DNA of 64,000 bases from Triplophysa rosa (lineage: Eukaryota > Chordata > Actinopteri > Cypriniformes > Nemacheilidae), in assembly GCF_024868665.1 (NCBI RefSeq), contig NC_079898.1, forward strand, positions 21,468,668 through 21,532,667, in the 5' to 3' direction. Under the pieces are notes generated by a model. That model searched no databases. It was given only the letters and a program-made list of their open reading frames with translations, and had not been told where the DNA came from. A program made the position numbers and the translations under genes. Shown here piece by piece: positions 1 to 11,762 of the stretch (its first letter is position 1; each line of letters starts with the position of its first letter).

Positions 1-274
1 TTGAAGATCGAGCGAGTGATGAGCAGTTGCGAGCGCGTAGAGAGAATCGCGCGCGCGCTCGTCAAAGCCTCTGCTCGCGGACTGAGTTTTTGCTCGCGGA
101 GCAGAAATGCGCCCGCGCGAGGATTCTTTTCCGCTTGCGGATACTGTTCTGCTCGCTCGCGGAGTTTAAATGCGCCCTCGCGGAGCAGCTTTCCGCGCGT
201 GGTTATCATTATGCGCGTTTGCATAGCGCGTGCGCGCGCGGATTCCATGCGCGTGAGTTTTGGGTCCATTTAAA
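1..274. repeat. CpG-rich degenerate short tandem repeat
   Basis: GC-rich, CpG-dense stretch in which motifs such as CTCGCGGAGCAGAAATGCGC and relatives recur at irregular spacing of a few tens of bases. Open frames through it are by-products of its base composition. It abuts the Harbinger transposase fragment and looks like an expanded simple repeat inside or beside that element. It resembles the larger satellite at 4.25-9.55 kb in CpG content but does not share its 85-bp unit. The window edge cuts it. Confidence 0.5.
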
Positions 275-2181
275 TTCCATAACAACGGACTTACTTGGTG
301 ACAGTGGATATGGTCAGAGTAAATTTTTATTCACTCCATACATAAATCCTACAACAACTGAGCAACAAAGATACAACAGAGCTCATATCCGAACAACATG
401 CATGGTTGAACGCATGTTTGGAATATGGATAAATCGATTCCAGTGTTTACGCAATACACTTCGTTTTAGGGCAAAGATGCTGGGTAACACTTTACTTGAA
501 GGGGTGTTCATAAGACTGACATGACACCTTCATAATCATGACACATGCCATGAATATGAAGAAGATTTTATGCATGTTTATGACAACTGTCGTTAAGTGT
601 CATTCGCTGATTTGTGTCATTTTTAATGCAAAGATGACATTATGACAACTTGACATAAAGCAATACACAATATCCTGTCAGGGTCTTTGTCATGACAACT
701 TGACATTACCAATGTCAAAGATTCAAAGATATTTTAAGAGCACCTAACCCCTATCCCACCCCTTACCCTAAACCTCACCACTTGTCAACCATTAAACACA
801 ACACACAAGTAAAATTACAGTCACATGTATTTATTCCATATAAATGAACAAAACAGTATAAACGTATTACAAACAAGTCGCTTTGCAAACCTTCTGAACT
901 GAAGCCATACAATAACTTAGTTCAAGGAACTCCGGGAACAGACATCAACGCATCTTTTTTAATATTATTATTATTTTACGAACATCAACACATCTGTAAA
1001 TAAGCCGGAACATTAGAATGACGTAATCAGTAACGAGAGCCAATAGCATTTCACATTCAATGCTGACGCAATGACGCTGTCTGCCATGAGACAGACGAAA
1101 GCCAATGATATTTAACTATTAAGGCTGACGTGTCTTGGCGCCAGATTTGAAAATTTGGAAACACAGCAGAAACCGGAAGACAAGCAGATGGGGATCGCTT
1201 TCGCGTCTGTTCCTCATATAAAATCAATTGTTTCACCTCGGTACACTTGGAATATTTGTACGTTTTAAACATTTTAACTGCTTTGTATCTGTATCGTGCT
1301 GTTATTTAATAGTATATTGTGTTACTTGCTCAAAAGGCCTGAACATCTGTGTATGTGTAATGTAAATATAGTTATCACAACATTTTGAAATTAAAATAAA
1401 ACCACAACACATGCTATTGCAAAATAATACCCCGAAATGTAAATTTTGAATGACGGTAGGCGATAGTCTTGCGTACTGCCGGGAATGGTGCTAATTTAGT
1501 CAATGTTTGTCGTATTTGAGGAAGGGACAAACGACATACTATATCATATGGGATGGAGGATGTTGCAATAAAATGTCATTAAGTGTTAATACTCTGTCAA
1601 ATGGTTTTATAACAGTGTCATGAATACTTTTCTTGACCTCAAGTACAGTGGTACAAATTTAACCTGTCATTAAAATGTCATTAAGTGTTATACTCTGTCA
1701 AATAGTTTTATAACAGTGTCATGAATACTTTTCTTGACCTCAACTACAGTGGTACGAATTAACATGTTTATGACAGATTTATGACAGGTTATGTTGTCTT
1801 GGTAATGTCAAGTTGTCATGACAAAGACAACTCAAACAATGTCATCTTTGCATTAAAAATGACATAAATCAGCGAATGACACTTAATGACAGTTGTCATA
1901 AACATGCATAAAATCTCCTTTATATTCATGACATGTGCCATGTCATGATTATAAAGGTGTCATGTCAGTCTTATGAACACCCCTTCAAATAAAGTGTTAC
2001 CAGATGCTGCAAGGTCATCATTGCTACAGCGGTGCTGCACAACTACCTGAAGCAGCGCTGCTGTCCTGATCCTCCAACGGAAGATCACGATGAAGCAGAT
2101 GTGCCCATGGCTGAGGCAGGCAATGATGACCAACGAGGACTTGCACATAGAGCTGTATTCACATTGCAGCACTTCAGCTAG
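275..2181 (+). pseudogene. Harbinger transposase (HARBI1-like), split by an insertion
   Basis: The 5' segment (275-482) reads through GDSGYG, NRAHIRT, VERMFGIW and FQCLRNTLRF, characteristic of the nuclease domain of PIF/Harbinger transposases related to HARBI1. The 3' segment (2010-2181) resumes with KVIIATAVLHNYLK and ends at a TAG. Between them sits an insertion flanked by 8-bp duplications. Even with the insertion removed the two segments are not in one frame, so this copy was probably inactive beforehand or has decayed since. The N-terminal half, including the first catalytic acidic residues, is not seen; the sequence to the left is CpG-rich repeat. Confidence 0.8.
483..2001. mobile_element. 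Non-autonomous element with long inverted repeats and 8-bp target duplication
   Basis: The ends are GGTAACACTTTA and its complement. The inverted repeats run about 170-200 bases (483-655 against about 1800-2001) at high identity. The 8-bp AGATGCTG lies immediately outside both ends (475-482 and 2002-2009), so the borders are exact. Inside there is a tandem duplication of about 102 bases (from 1571 and again from 1673) and no convincing coding sequence. An 8-bp duplication fits the hAT superfamily or another 8-bp-duplicating group; superfamily assignment is inference. Confidence 0.88.
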
Positions 2182-2374
2182 ATGAGATGCATTTCAATAT
2201 GGAATATTCAGTTTGTCTTATTTGCTTACTTGCTTTATGTTTATTCTGTACAAAATTCAAATAGTGTGGAGCAAAATTAAAGTTACTATACCAATACTGG
2301 TTGAAAATGTAGTTTGTGGTAATTAAAATACTTTCACTCATGATGAAAAAAGGTTCATTTTATTTTTTTAAACA

Positions 2375-3553
2375 TCATATGGTTCTCCAAGGCTGGTAAT
2401 CATTTGTCTCCTTACTGTATCTTTTTTGGATCATACCTCTTGCTTCCATCTTCATATCCAGTTCAACCTGTAGAATTTTCATTTCATGTTCTTCCTTGAG
2501 ATATTTCATTTTATGCTCATGAAATTCTCTGGCTAACTTTTCATGGATGGTCATCTTGGTTGTTCTCTGCTGAAATGTGGTTGCCGCATCTTTTCTCAGG
2601 GATGCTAGAGCGGATGTTGAGGGCACACACTCACTCTGGCTCTTCTGACCTGTTCAAATTCCTTTCCTCTGGGATAAACACAGAAGCACAAATAAACTCA
2701 CATGGTCCTTAGAATGAAAGAAGAATAAAGATTTACAAAGCAGAATGTACCAAAGGAAGCAACCAATTTCTTATACATGTACCATTTGTGCTGTGTCACG
2801 ATCGTGGTGAAAGAACCCAAATGCAGGCAGGCGGTGAAGGGGTTAACACAAGACTTTAATTTTAAACAAAAACACACAAAACAAAAACCCACGAGGGGGT
2901 ATAAATCAGGAACTAAACTAAGAAACAAACAGAAAACAAAGACTTCCCACGAGGGGGCAAAATGAAAACAAGAACAGCCAATAACAAATAAACTAACTAA
3001 AACAATGCCCAAACGTCTTACCAAAAATAACATGGAAGGGAACACAGGCAGGGCAAGGAACCAGGAACACAAAGACTTCTCCAACAAGAACGAACACGGG
3101 CACAGGGTACAAGAACATGCATGTACACATGAAACGCAATCCAAAGGCACAAGACAAAGAAACATGAGGGTATAAATAGAGAAGACAAACGATGGATAAC
3201 GAGCAGGGGCATGTGTAGAACATAAGACACAAGAGGGAGACAATACTGGAAACGAGAGGGGCGGGTCTAATGACAAGACCTGAGAAAACACATGAGATGT
3301 CAAAAAACAAACATCTCATGGTCTTCTCACATAAAACCTAAGGTTTTGCCATGGCTCTGCTACAGGACCAAGAAAAACATGACTAAGGAAGCAGAGCCAT
3401 GACATGCTGTTCAAGTGGTCGTCCATCCAGAGGTTGCTGGTACTCTATTATTCCAGACAGCAAGTCAGTCAATTCATCAGTTTTGTGTTTATTTGGTGGT
3501 CCACCACCAGTAGTAAATCGCTGTCTTCTGATCTCTGCATTATGTCTTTTTAA
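2375..3553 (-). pseudogene. Harbinger-associated MYB/SANT-like protein, split
   Basis: Read on minus, 3553-3410 encodes RRQRFTTGGGPPNKHKTDEL and a following LLSGIIEYQQPLDGRP-type stretch, the middle of the DNA-binding partner encoded by Harbinger elements. After the LTR insertion, 2640-2375 encodes a helical, charge-rich C-terminus (KLAREFHEHKMKYLKEEHEM) ending at a stop. In this family the protein works with the transposase in nuclear import and end binding. The N-terminal MYB helices are not clear. The insertion and frame breaks make it a pseudogene. Confidence 0.65.
2794..3404. mobile_element. Probable solo LTR with 5-bp target duplication
   Basis: A 611-base insertion begins TGTCACGA and ends CATGACA, so it has the TG...CA termini of a long terminal repeat. 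The 5-bp sequence TGCTG flanks both sides (2789-2793 and 3405-3409). No gag or pol reading frame lies inside, which fits a solo LTR left by recombination. A short CCACGAGGGGG motif occurs twice (about 2890 and 2948). Open frames on either strand inside it are not genes. The retroelement family was not determined. Confidence 0.6.
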
Positions 3554-3560
3554 AGGGGCG

Positions 3561-4085
3561 ATGAATTAAGGCCTCAATTTTAACACGAGCTTTTGTTATA
3601 TAAGACGGAATCGTATTCAAGCGAACATCCTGTAAGTGTCAGAACTGAAAACGCCCTTGTTACTGAAATTACAACTGTTATTGACACTAGGCTCAGTGAA
3701 CGCCAGGTCCTGGAATCCACCTATCGATAGGTTGAACACCGCCTCCACAGAAAAATATCAACGACTACTTCTCTAGCCCCACCCACTGGTTCGCCCATGA
3801 CAGTACTGAAGTAACACAAGTTGCGCGGAACCAGATAGAGCGAGCAAGCAATACACATGCTGTTAAAGATCGCAAAATATTGTGCAGTCAGTGCCTGGTT
3901 GTGGAAGAACACAGTTGCTGCATAACCTTCCTTCGGATTCCGACATTAGTAATGCGTCGTTGAAGTTTATTTTTAAAGAGGTTCCAGCTCACGTGGGTAA
4001 AACATTACTGCGGATTCCTTTGTGAACAAGGCAGAGGTTGACGATAGATTTGCGGAGAGACTAAAATTAAAAAGCAGTGCTGTGC
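3561..4085. other. No gene seen
   Basis: Unassigned sequence between the Harbinger remnants and the satellite block. No conserved protein segment, RNA gene or clear repeat border was found. It may include the outer end of the Harbinger element. Confidence 0.4.
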
Positions 4086-7000
4086 CGTAGGGTTGTTCCG
4101 ATAGACGATACTATCGTGTATCGACGATCCTCAGACCTATCGGCGATATGATTCCCTAGACGAAGTTGGCTGTTTGCCAATATATGTTGCAAATCAATAT
4201 TACAAACGCGCATTGCGCATTTCTTCATGCAAGAGAGCTTGCAATGCACGCGGCTTAGGCTTTTCCTCGCACCAGAGAGAGTTTATAATGTGCGGGCTTT
4301 GAGTTTTCAGAGCACGAGAGAGCTTGTGATGCGCGCGGCTCGGGCTTTTCCTCGCACCAGAGAGAGTTTATAATGTGCGGGCTTTGAGTTTTCAGTGCAC
4401 GAGAGAGCTTGTGATGCGCGCGGCTCGGGCTTTTCCTCGCGCCAGAGAGAGTTTATAATGTGCGGGCTTTGAGTTTTCAGTGCACGAGAGAGCTTGTGAT
4501 GCGCGCGGCTTGGGCTTTTCCTCGCGCCAGAGAGAGTTTATAATGTGCGGGCTTTGAGTTTTCAGAGCACGAGAGAGCTTGTGATGCGCGCGGCTCGGGC
4601 TTTTCCTCGCGCCAGAGAGAGTTTATAATGTGCGGGCTTTGAGTTTTCAGTGCACGAGAGAGCTTGTGATGCGCGCGGCTCGGGCTTTTCCTCGCACCAG
4701 AGAGTTTATAATGTGCGGGCTTTGAGTTTTCAGTGCACGAGAGAGCTTGTGATGCGCGCGGCTCGGGCTTTTCCACGCGCCAGAGAGAGTTTATAATGTG
4801 CGGGCTTTGAGTTTTCAGTGCACGAAACTTGTGATGCGCGCGGCTTGGGCTTTTCCTCGCACCAGAGAGAGTTTATAATGTGCGGGCTTTGAGTTTTCAG
4901 TGCACGAGAGAGCTTGTGATGCGCGCGGACTCGGACTTTTCCTCGCGCCAGAGAGAGTTTATAATAGTGCGGAGCTTTGAGTTTTCAGTGCACGAGAGAG
5001 CTTGTGATGCGCGCGGCTCGGGCTTTTCCTCGCGCCAGAGAGAGTTTATAATGTGCGGCTTTGAGTTTTCAGAGCACGAGAGAGTTGTGATGCGCGCGGC
5101 TTAGGCTTTTCCTCAGCACCAGAGAGAGTTTATAATGTGCGGGCTTTGAGTTTTCAGTAGCACGAGAGAGCTTGTGATGCGCGCGGCTCGGGCTTTTCCT
5201 CGCGACCAGAGAGAGTTTATAATGTGCGGGCTTTGAGTTTTCAGTGCACGAGAGAGCTTGTGATGCGCGCGGCTCGGACTTTTCCTCGCGCCAGAGAGTT
5301 TATAATGTGCGGGCTTTGAGTTTTCAGTGCACGAGAGAGCTTGTGATGCGCGCGGCTTGGGCTTTTCCTCGCGCCAGAGAGAGTTTATAATGTGCGGCTT
5401 TGAGGTTTCAGCGCACGAGAGAGTTTGTGGGCTCGGGCTTTTCCTCGCATCAGAGAGGGTTTATAATGTGTGGGCTTTGAGGTTTCAGCGCACTAGAGAG
5501 TTTGTGATGCGCGCGGCTCGAGCTTTTCCTCGCGCCAGAGAGATTTTATAATGAGCGGGCTTTGAGGTTTCAGCGCACTATAGAGTTTGTGATGCACGTG
5601 GCTCGGGCTTTTCCTCTTGCCGAGTAGAGTTTATAATGTGGGCTTTGAGGTTTCAGCGCACAAGAGTTGTGATGCGCGCGCTCGGCTTTTCCTCGTGCCA
5701 GAGAGAGTTATAATGTGGGCTTGAGGTTTCAGCGCACAAGAGCTTGTGATGCGCGCGGCTCGGGCTTTTCCTCGCGCCAGAGAGAGTTTATAATGTGCGG
5801 GCTTTGAGGTTTCAGCGCACAGAGAGCTTGTGATGCGCGTGGCTCAGACTTTTCCTTCGCGCCAGAGAGAGTTTATAATGTGCGGGCTTTGAGTTTTCAG
5901 TGCACGTAAAGCTTGTGTGGCGGCTCTGGGTTTTCCTCGCGCCGAGAGAGTTTATAATGTGCGGGCTTTGAGTTTTCAGTGCACGAGAGAGCTTGTGACG
6001 GCGCTTTCGCAGGAGAGTCATGCGGCTTGGTCTCCAATGATGCGCCCTCTTTCCTCGCACCAGAGAGAGTTTATAATGTGCGGTTTGAGTTTTCAGTGCA
6101 CGAGAGAGCTTGTGATGCGCGCAGGCTCGGGCTTTTTCCTCGCCCAGAGAGAGTTTATAATGTGCGGTTGGTTTGTGCGAGAGTTGTGATGCGCTAGCTC
6201 TCCGCAGTAATTGTCCTTGAGTATGACGAAACTTGTGATCGCGCTGGCTCGGGCTTTTCCTCGCGCCTAGAGAGTAGGCTTTATTAAGACAGAGAGTTGT
6301 GATCGGGGCGGCCCGCAAGATTAGTGGCTTTGAGTTTTCAGATGCACGAGAGAGCTGTGTGCGGGCTGGGCTTTCTCCAGGCAGTAAATGTGCGGCTTGA
6401 GTCATGCCGAGAGAGCTTGCAATGCGCGGCTTGGCTTTTCCTCGCACCAGAGAGAGTTTATAATGTGCGGGCTTTGAGTTTTCAGGCACGAGAGAGCTTG
6501 TGATGCGCGCGGCTCGGGCTTTTCCTCGCACCAGAGAGAGTTTATAATGTGCGGGCTTTGAGTTTTCAGTGCACGAGAGAGCTTGTGATGCGCGCGGCTC
6601 GGGCTTTTCCTCGCGCCAGAGAGAGTTTATAATGTGCGGGCTTTGAGTTTTCAGTGCACGAGAGAGCTTGTGATGCGCGCGGCTTGGGCTTTTCCTCGCG
6701 CCAGAGAGAGTTTATAAGTGGGGTTTGAGTCGCACGAGAGAGCTTGTGATGCGCGGTGGGCTTTTCCTCGCACCAGAGAGAGTTTATAATTGTGGGCTTT
6801 GATTTCAGAGCACGAGAGAGCTTGTGATGCGCGCGGCTCGGGCTTTTCCTCGCACCAGAGAGAGTTTATAATGTGCGGGCTTTGAGTTTTCAGTGCACGA
6901 GAGAGCTTGTGATGCGCGCGGCTCGGGCTTTTCCTCGCGCCAGAGAGAGTTTATAATGTGCGGGCTTTGAGTTTTCAGTGCACGAGAGAGCTTGTGATGC

Positions 7001-9915
7001 GCGCGGCTTGGGCTTTTCCTCGCGCCAGAGAGAGTTTATAATGTGCGGGCTTTGAGTTTTCAGAGCACGAGAGAGCTTGTGATGCGCGCGGCTCGGGCTT
7101 TTCCTCGCGCCAGAGAGAGTTTATAATGTGCGGGCTTTGAGTTTTCAGTGCACGAGAGAGCTTGTGATGCGCGCGGCTCGGGCTTTTCCTCGCGCCAGAG
7201 AGAGTTTATAATGTGCGGGCTTTGAGTTTTCAGTGCACGAGAGAGCTTGTGATGCGCGCGGCTAGCTTTTCCTCGCGCCAGAGAGAGTTTATAATGTGCA
7301 GGCTTTGAGTTTCAGGCACGAAACTTGTGATGCGCGCGGCTCGGGCTTTTCCTCGCGCCAGAGAGAGTTTATAATGTGCGTGCTTTGAGGTTTCAGCGCA
7401 CGAGAGAGTTTGTGGGCTCGGGCTTTTCCTCGCATCAGAGAGGGTTTATAATGTGTGGGCTTTGAGGTTTCAGCGCACTAGAGAGTTTGTGATGCGCGCG
7501 GCTCGAGCTTTTCCTCGCGCCAGAGAGATTTTATAATGAGCGGGCTTTGAGGTTTCAGCGCACTATAGAGTTTGTGATGCACGTGGCTCGGGCTTTTCCT
7601 CTTGCTAGAGAGTTTATAATGTGCGGGCTTTGAGGTTTCAGCGCACTATAGAGTTTGTGATGCGCGCTGCTCGGGCTTTTCCTCGTGCCAGAGAGAGTTT
7701 ATAATGTGCGGGCTTTGAGGTTTCAGCGCACTATAGAGTTTGTGATGTGCGCGGCTCGGGCTTTTCCTCGCGCCAGAGAGAGTTTATAATGTGCGGGCTT
7801 TGAGGTTTCAGCGCACTAGAGAGTTTGTGATGCGCGCGGCTCGGGCTTTTCCTCGCGCCAGAGAGAGTTTATAAGTGCGGCTTTGAGTTTTCAGTGCACG
7901 AGAGAGCTTGTGATGCGCGCGGCTTCGGGCTTTTCCTCGCGCCAGAGAGAGTTTATAATGTGCGGAGCTTTGAGTTTTCAGTGCACGAGAGAGCTTGTGA
8001 TGCGCGCGGCTCGAGGCTTTTCCTCGCGCCAGAGAAGAGTTTATAATGTGGGCTTTGAGTTTCAGCGCACAGAGAGAGCTTGTGATGCGCGCGGCTCAGG
8101 CTTTTCCTCGTGCCAGAGAGAGTTATAATGTGCGTGGCTTGAGGTTTCAGTCGCACGAGAGAGCTTGTGATGCGCGCGACTCGTGACTTTTCCTCGCGCC
8201 AGAGAGAGTTTATAATGTGCGGGTTTTGAGTTTTCAGAGCACGAGAGAGTTTGTGATGCGCGCGGCTCGGGCTTTTCCTCGTGCCAGAGAGAGTTTATAA
8301 TGTGCGGACTTTGAGTTTTCAGTGCACGAGAGAGCTTGTGATGCGCGCGGCTCGGGGTTTTCCTCGCGCCAGAGAGAGTTTATAATGTGCGGGCTTTGAG
8401 TTTTCTGTGCACGAGAGAGCTTGTGATGCGCGCGGCTCGGGCTTTTCCTCGCGCCAGAGAGAGTTTATAATGTGCGGGCTTTGAGTTTTCAGTGCACGAG
8501 AGAGCTTGTGATTCGCGTGGCTCGGGGTTTTCCTCGCGCCAGAGAGAGTTTATAATGTGCGTGCTTTGAGGTTTCAGCGCACGAGAGAGTTTGTGGGCTC
8601 GGGCTTTTCCTCGCATCAGAGAGGGTTTATAATGTGTGGGCTTTGAGGTTTCAGCGCACTAGAGAGTTTGTGATGCGCGCGGCTCGAGCTTTTCCTCGCG
8701 CCAGAGAGATTTTATAATGAGCGGGCTTTGAGGTTTCAGCGCACTATAGAGTTTGTGATGCACGTGGCTCGGGCTTTTCCTCTTGCTAGAGAGTTTATAA
8801 TGTGCGGGCTTTGAGGTTTCAGCGCACTATAGAGTTTGTGATGCGCGCTGCTCGGGCTTTTCCTCGTGCCAGAGAGAGTTTATAATGTGCGGGCTTTGAG
8901 GTTTCAGCGCACTATAGAGTTTGTGATGTGCGCGGCTCGGGCTTTTCCTCGCGCCAGAGAAGAGTTTAATAATGTGTGTGGCTTTTGAGGTTTCAGCGCA
9001 CGTAGAGAGCTTATGCGGGCTCGGGCTTTTCCTCGCATCAGAGAGGGTTTATAATGTGTGGGCTTTGAGGTTTCAGCGCACTAGAGAGTTTGTGATGCGC
9101 GCGGCTCGAGCTTTTCCTCGCGCCAGAGAGATTTTATAATGAGCGGGCTTTGAGGTTTCAGCGCACTATAGAGTTTGTGATGCACGTGGCTCGGGCTTTT
9201 CCTCTTGCTAGAGAGTTTATAATGTGCGGGCTTTGAGGTTTCAGCGCACTATAGAGTTTGTGATGCGCGCTGCTCGGGCTTTTCCTCGTGCCAGAGAGAG
9301 TTTATAATGTGCGGGCTTTGAGGTTTCAGCGCACTATAGAGTTTGTGATGTGCGCGGCTCGGGCTTTTCCTCGCGCCAGAGAAGAGTTTATAATGTGTGG
9401 CTTTGAGGTTTCAGCGCAAGAGAGAGCTTGTGATGCGCGCGGCTCAGGCTTTTCCTCGTGCCAGAGAAGAGATTATAATGTGTGGCTGTGAGGTTTCAGC
9501 GCACGAGAGAGCTTGTGATGAGCGCGACTCGGGCTTTTCCTCGCAGGAAATTGCTATGCGCGTGAGGGTTTAAAACCAGCGCACGAGTTGTTCCCATTTG
9601 GCAATCAAGTAATAACAACGCACGCGGGCATCAATGATGCATTTGGATGAATGATATTGACTTTTTTCTCGTTTAAAAGGTTGCGGTGGTAAGTAACAAT
9701 GTTGCCAACTGCACTGAACTTAAACTCTGATAGAATGCTAATTGCAGTCACACATGAGCATTTTCTAGACACGTAAGCTTCTGTTTTTGTCCACAAATCC
9801 AGCTTGTCATAGATAAATGCGTAATTGCCCCGCCCCTGTATACTATCGTGTATCGGCGATCCACAGGCTGGCGATAGAACGATCTGACTATAGAGAATAT
9901 TGCCCAACACTAATA
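4086..9915. mobile_element. Possible transposon hosting the satellite array
   Basis: A motif of about 23 bases (TACTATCGTGTATCG followed by RCGATCC) occurs on the same strand on both sides of the satellite, near 4107 and 9841. The outer sequence reads TAGGGTTG on the left and CAACACTA on the right, which are nearly inverted. This suggests that the array expanded inside a transposable element with hAT-like ends. No matching target duplication was found, so the boundaries are tentative. Confidence 0.35.
4250..9545. repeat. 85-bp CpG-rich tandem satellite, about 60 copies
   Basis: A unit of 85 bases repeats head to tail: successive AGCTTGTGATGCGCGCGG motifs start at 4321, 4406 and 4491. Each unit has a GCGCGCGGCTCGGGC block, CTTTTCCTCGCGCCAGAGAG, TTTATAATGTG and a GGGCTTTGAG segment. 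Two subfamilies are seen, one with TTTTCAGTGCACGAGAG and one with GTTTCAGCGCACTATAGAG. The second forms higher-order blocks of several units, present near 7.40, 8.58 and 9.00 kb and partly near 5.42 kb. Copies at 6.0-6.42 kb are degenerate. A block near 4.23 kb recurs near 6.41 kb, suggesting a larger duplication of about 2.2 kb. Because 85 is not a multiple of three, the open frames across it rotate and are not genes. Confidence 0.92.
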
Positions 9916-10554
9916 TGGACCACAGATTAGTCCTGTCACTTTAAGAAAGTACTCCTAAGTCAGCTTGTTATGTATATAAAAGATGCCTACCAACAGAATC
10001 TGTATTCCATTTCAACCTCTCCACCACCATGGTCAAGACCAAATAGGTTTCAAATGATGTCAGGGACAAGATTGTAGACCTGCACAAACCTTGAATAGGC
10101 TACAGACAGAAGCTTGGTGAGAAGGAGACAACTGTTGGTGCGATTATTTGGAAATAGAAGAAATACAAAATAACTATCAATTGCCCTTGGTCTGGAGCTC
10201 CTTGCAAGATTTCCCCAATGAGGTAAAGATGATCATGAGAAAGGTTAAAGATCCGCACAGAACTACACGGAAGAAGCTTGTTAATGATTTCAAGACAGTT
10301 GGGAAGCAAACCATTGGTAACAAGCTATGCCACATTAGATTAAAATCCTGAAGCACCCGCAAGGTCCTCCAACCCAAGGAGGCCCGCCTGGCTCGTCTGA
10401 AGATTGACAATGAACATCAAGATGATTCAGAAAAGGCCTTGGCGAAAGTGCTGTGAGACCAAAATTGACTCCTGTTTTTGGAGGGAGAGAAATGCTGACT
10501 ATGACCCCAAGAAAAACCCTCCCTACAGAGAAGCACAGTGTGGGAAACATTATG

Positions 10555-10735
10555 CTTTAGGGCTTTTTCTCTGCTACGGGTACAGGATGACTTCACCGCA
10601 TTGAGGGGCTGAGGGACAGGCCCACGTCATCCAGGTGGATGCTGCACATTGGTGGTGGTTGAGGAGATCCCCCTTCCATGTAAAGCGCTTTGAGTGTCTA
10701 GAAAAGCGCTATATAAATGTAACAAATTACTATTA
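10555..10735 (+). mobile_element. LINE/SINE 3'-tail insertion
   Basis: It ends in AAAGCGCTTTGAGTGTCTAG and GCGCTATATAAATGTAA followed by ATT-type simple sequence. This 3' tail is shared by several teleost non-LTR retrotransposons and the SINEs they mobilise. It is inserted in the Tc1 coding relic. No coding part is retained. Confidence 0.6.
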
Positions 10736-10869
10736 GTTATTATTATGTTCCGTAAAATCTTTGACTAGATCACTGAAGATGGGTCTTGGATGTGCCTTAA
10801 ACATGACAGATACCCAAAACATATTGCCAAGACAACCAAAGAGTGGCTTAAGGAGAAGCGCATTATGGC

Positions 10870-11762
10870 CCGGTTTCAGAGACAAGGCTTAGCCTAAGTC
10901 AGGACTATCCCTTAGTTAATTTAGGCTATTTAAGTCGCTAAATGCCTTTATTAAAATGCCTTAGAAAAAACATTACTGATGTGCATCTTGAGACAAAACA
11001 ATGGCACTGACATATTTTAAGATATGTCAGGACAAGTTATTTTCAGTTAAGAGTAAATCAAGATTATGAAATTTGGCTGACGATTAATTGTCTAATAAAT
11101 CATTGCGATTATGACGATTAATTGTTTGTTTTAGAGCTTTGACTTTTAATTCTCATACATTTTTTATTCAGCTTTGAAACGACCATATTGTTCTGAATAT
11201 AAAGACTATGTTCTTTTTCTTGGAAATACATAGTTAAAAATTGGGTTATCATACTTAAGGTTTAGGCTTTTACCTGTCAATAATACAACTGCCAAATACT
11301 TGTAAATTAAGTAAATTGATCAGGAGTGAATTGAAGCCACCATTAAAATGCTATCAGTCATAGAAAAGCTTCGAGTCTGTTTTTTCTCACTTGCAAGACT
11401 ACAATAAAAGTTTACTTCTATGTTAATGAGATTTTGGTAGACTGGTTTTCACACTGAAATAATATTAAATAGTACTGCAGGTTATTTTTATGGTATATGC
11501 TTTAGTTTTTTTAAGTGATTGTGTTGTGGTTGTACGTTTTACAAGTATTACCATGCTTTAGTTACAATATATACAATAAAATATGTAATATGCAGATGCA
11601 CTACAGCTCCCCCTAGTGTCTTCTATAGAGATGTGCAATAATTGCAATGATCTGAAACAATAGCGATGAGATGATTATTTAATAATCGTGACAGCCCTAG
11701 TTAAGAGAGCTCAAAATTCCTTTTAGTCTGGGACTAGCCTTAAGTCTTGTCTGTGAAACCGG
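10870..11762. mobile_element. Inverted-repeat DNA element nested in Tc1
   Basis: The left end CCGGTTTCAGAGACAAGGCT and the right end GTCTTGTCTGTGAAACCGG are inverted copies of about 35 bases with a few differences. They enclose AT-rich sequence without coding capacity. Inside, near 11050-11100 and 11640-11700, are CGATTAATTG and AATAATCGTGACAGCCCTA, which look like the two ends of a further hAT-like insertion. The host Tc1 relic continues on both sides. Confidence 0.65.

Larger units (their letters stand above)
275..3560. mobile_element. PIF/Harbinger DNA transposon, broken by nested insertions
   Basis: The region carries the two proteins of a Harbinger element in the usual convergent arrangement: a DDE transposase on plus (280-482 and 2010-2181) and a MYB/SANT-like partner on minus (2375-2640 and 3410-3553). 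The transposase is interrupted by a 1.5-kb terminal-inverted-repeat element and the partner gene by a probable solo LTR. Outer ends were not located; the left one may lie outside the window. Calls rest on recognisable protein segments, not on terminal repeats. Confidence 0.75.

Noticed and set aside
2698..3319. A 200-codon hydrophobic minus frame
   Set aside because: It lies inside the probable solo LTR and is low-complexity; no family match, and the borders are those of the insertion.
4477..9491. Many open frames of 60-240 codons on both strands in the satellite
   Set aside because: They follow the 85-bp repeat, rotate frame with each unit and have no start or family signal; they are repeat translations.
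4250..9545. CRISPR-like regular repeat
   Set aside because: Units are contiguous 85-bp satellite copies without unique spacers, in a vertebrate genome.
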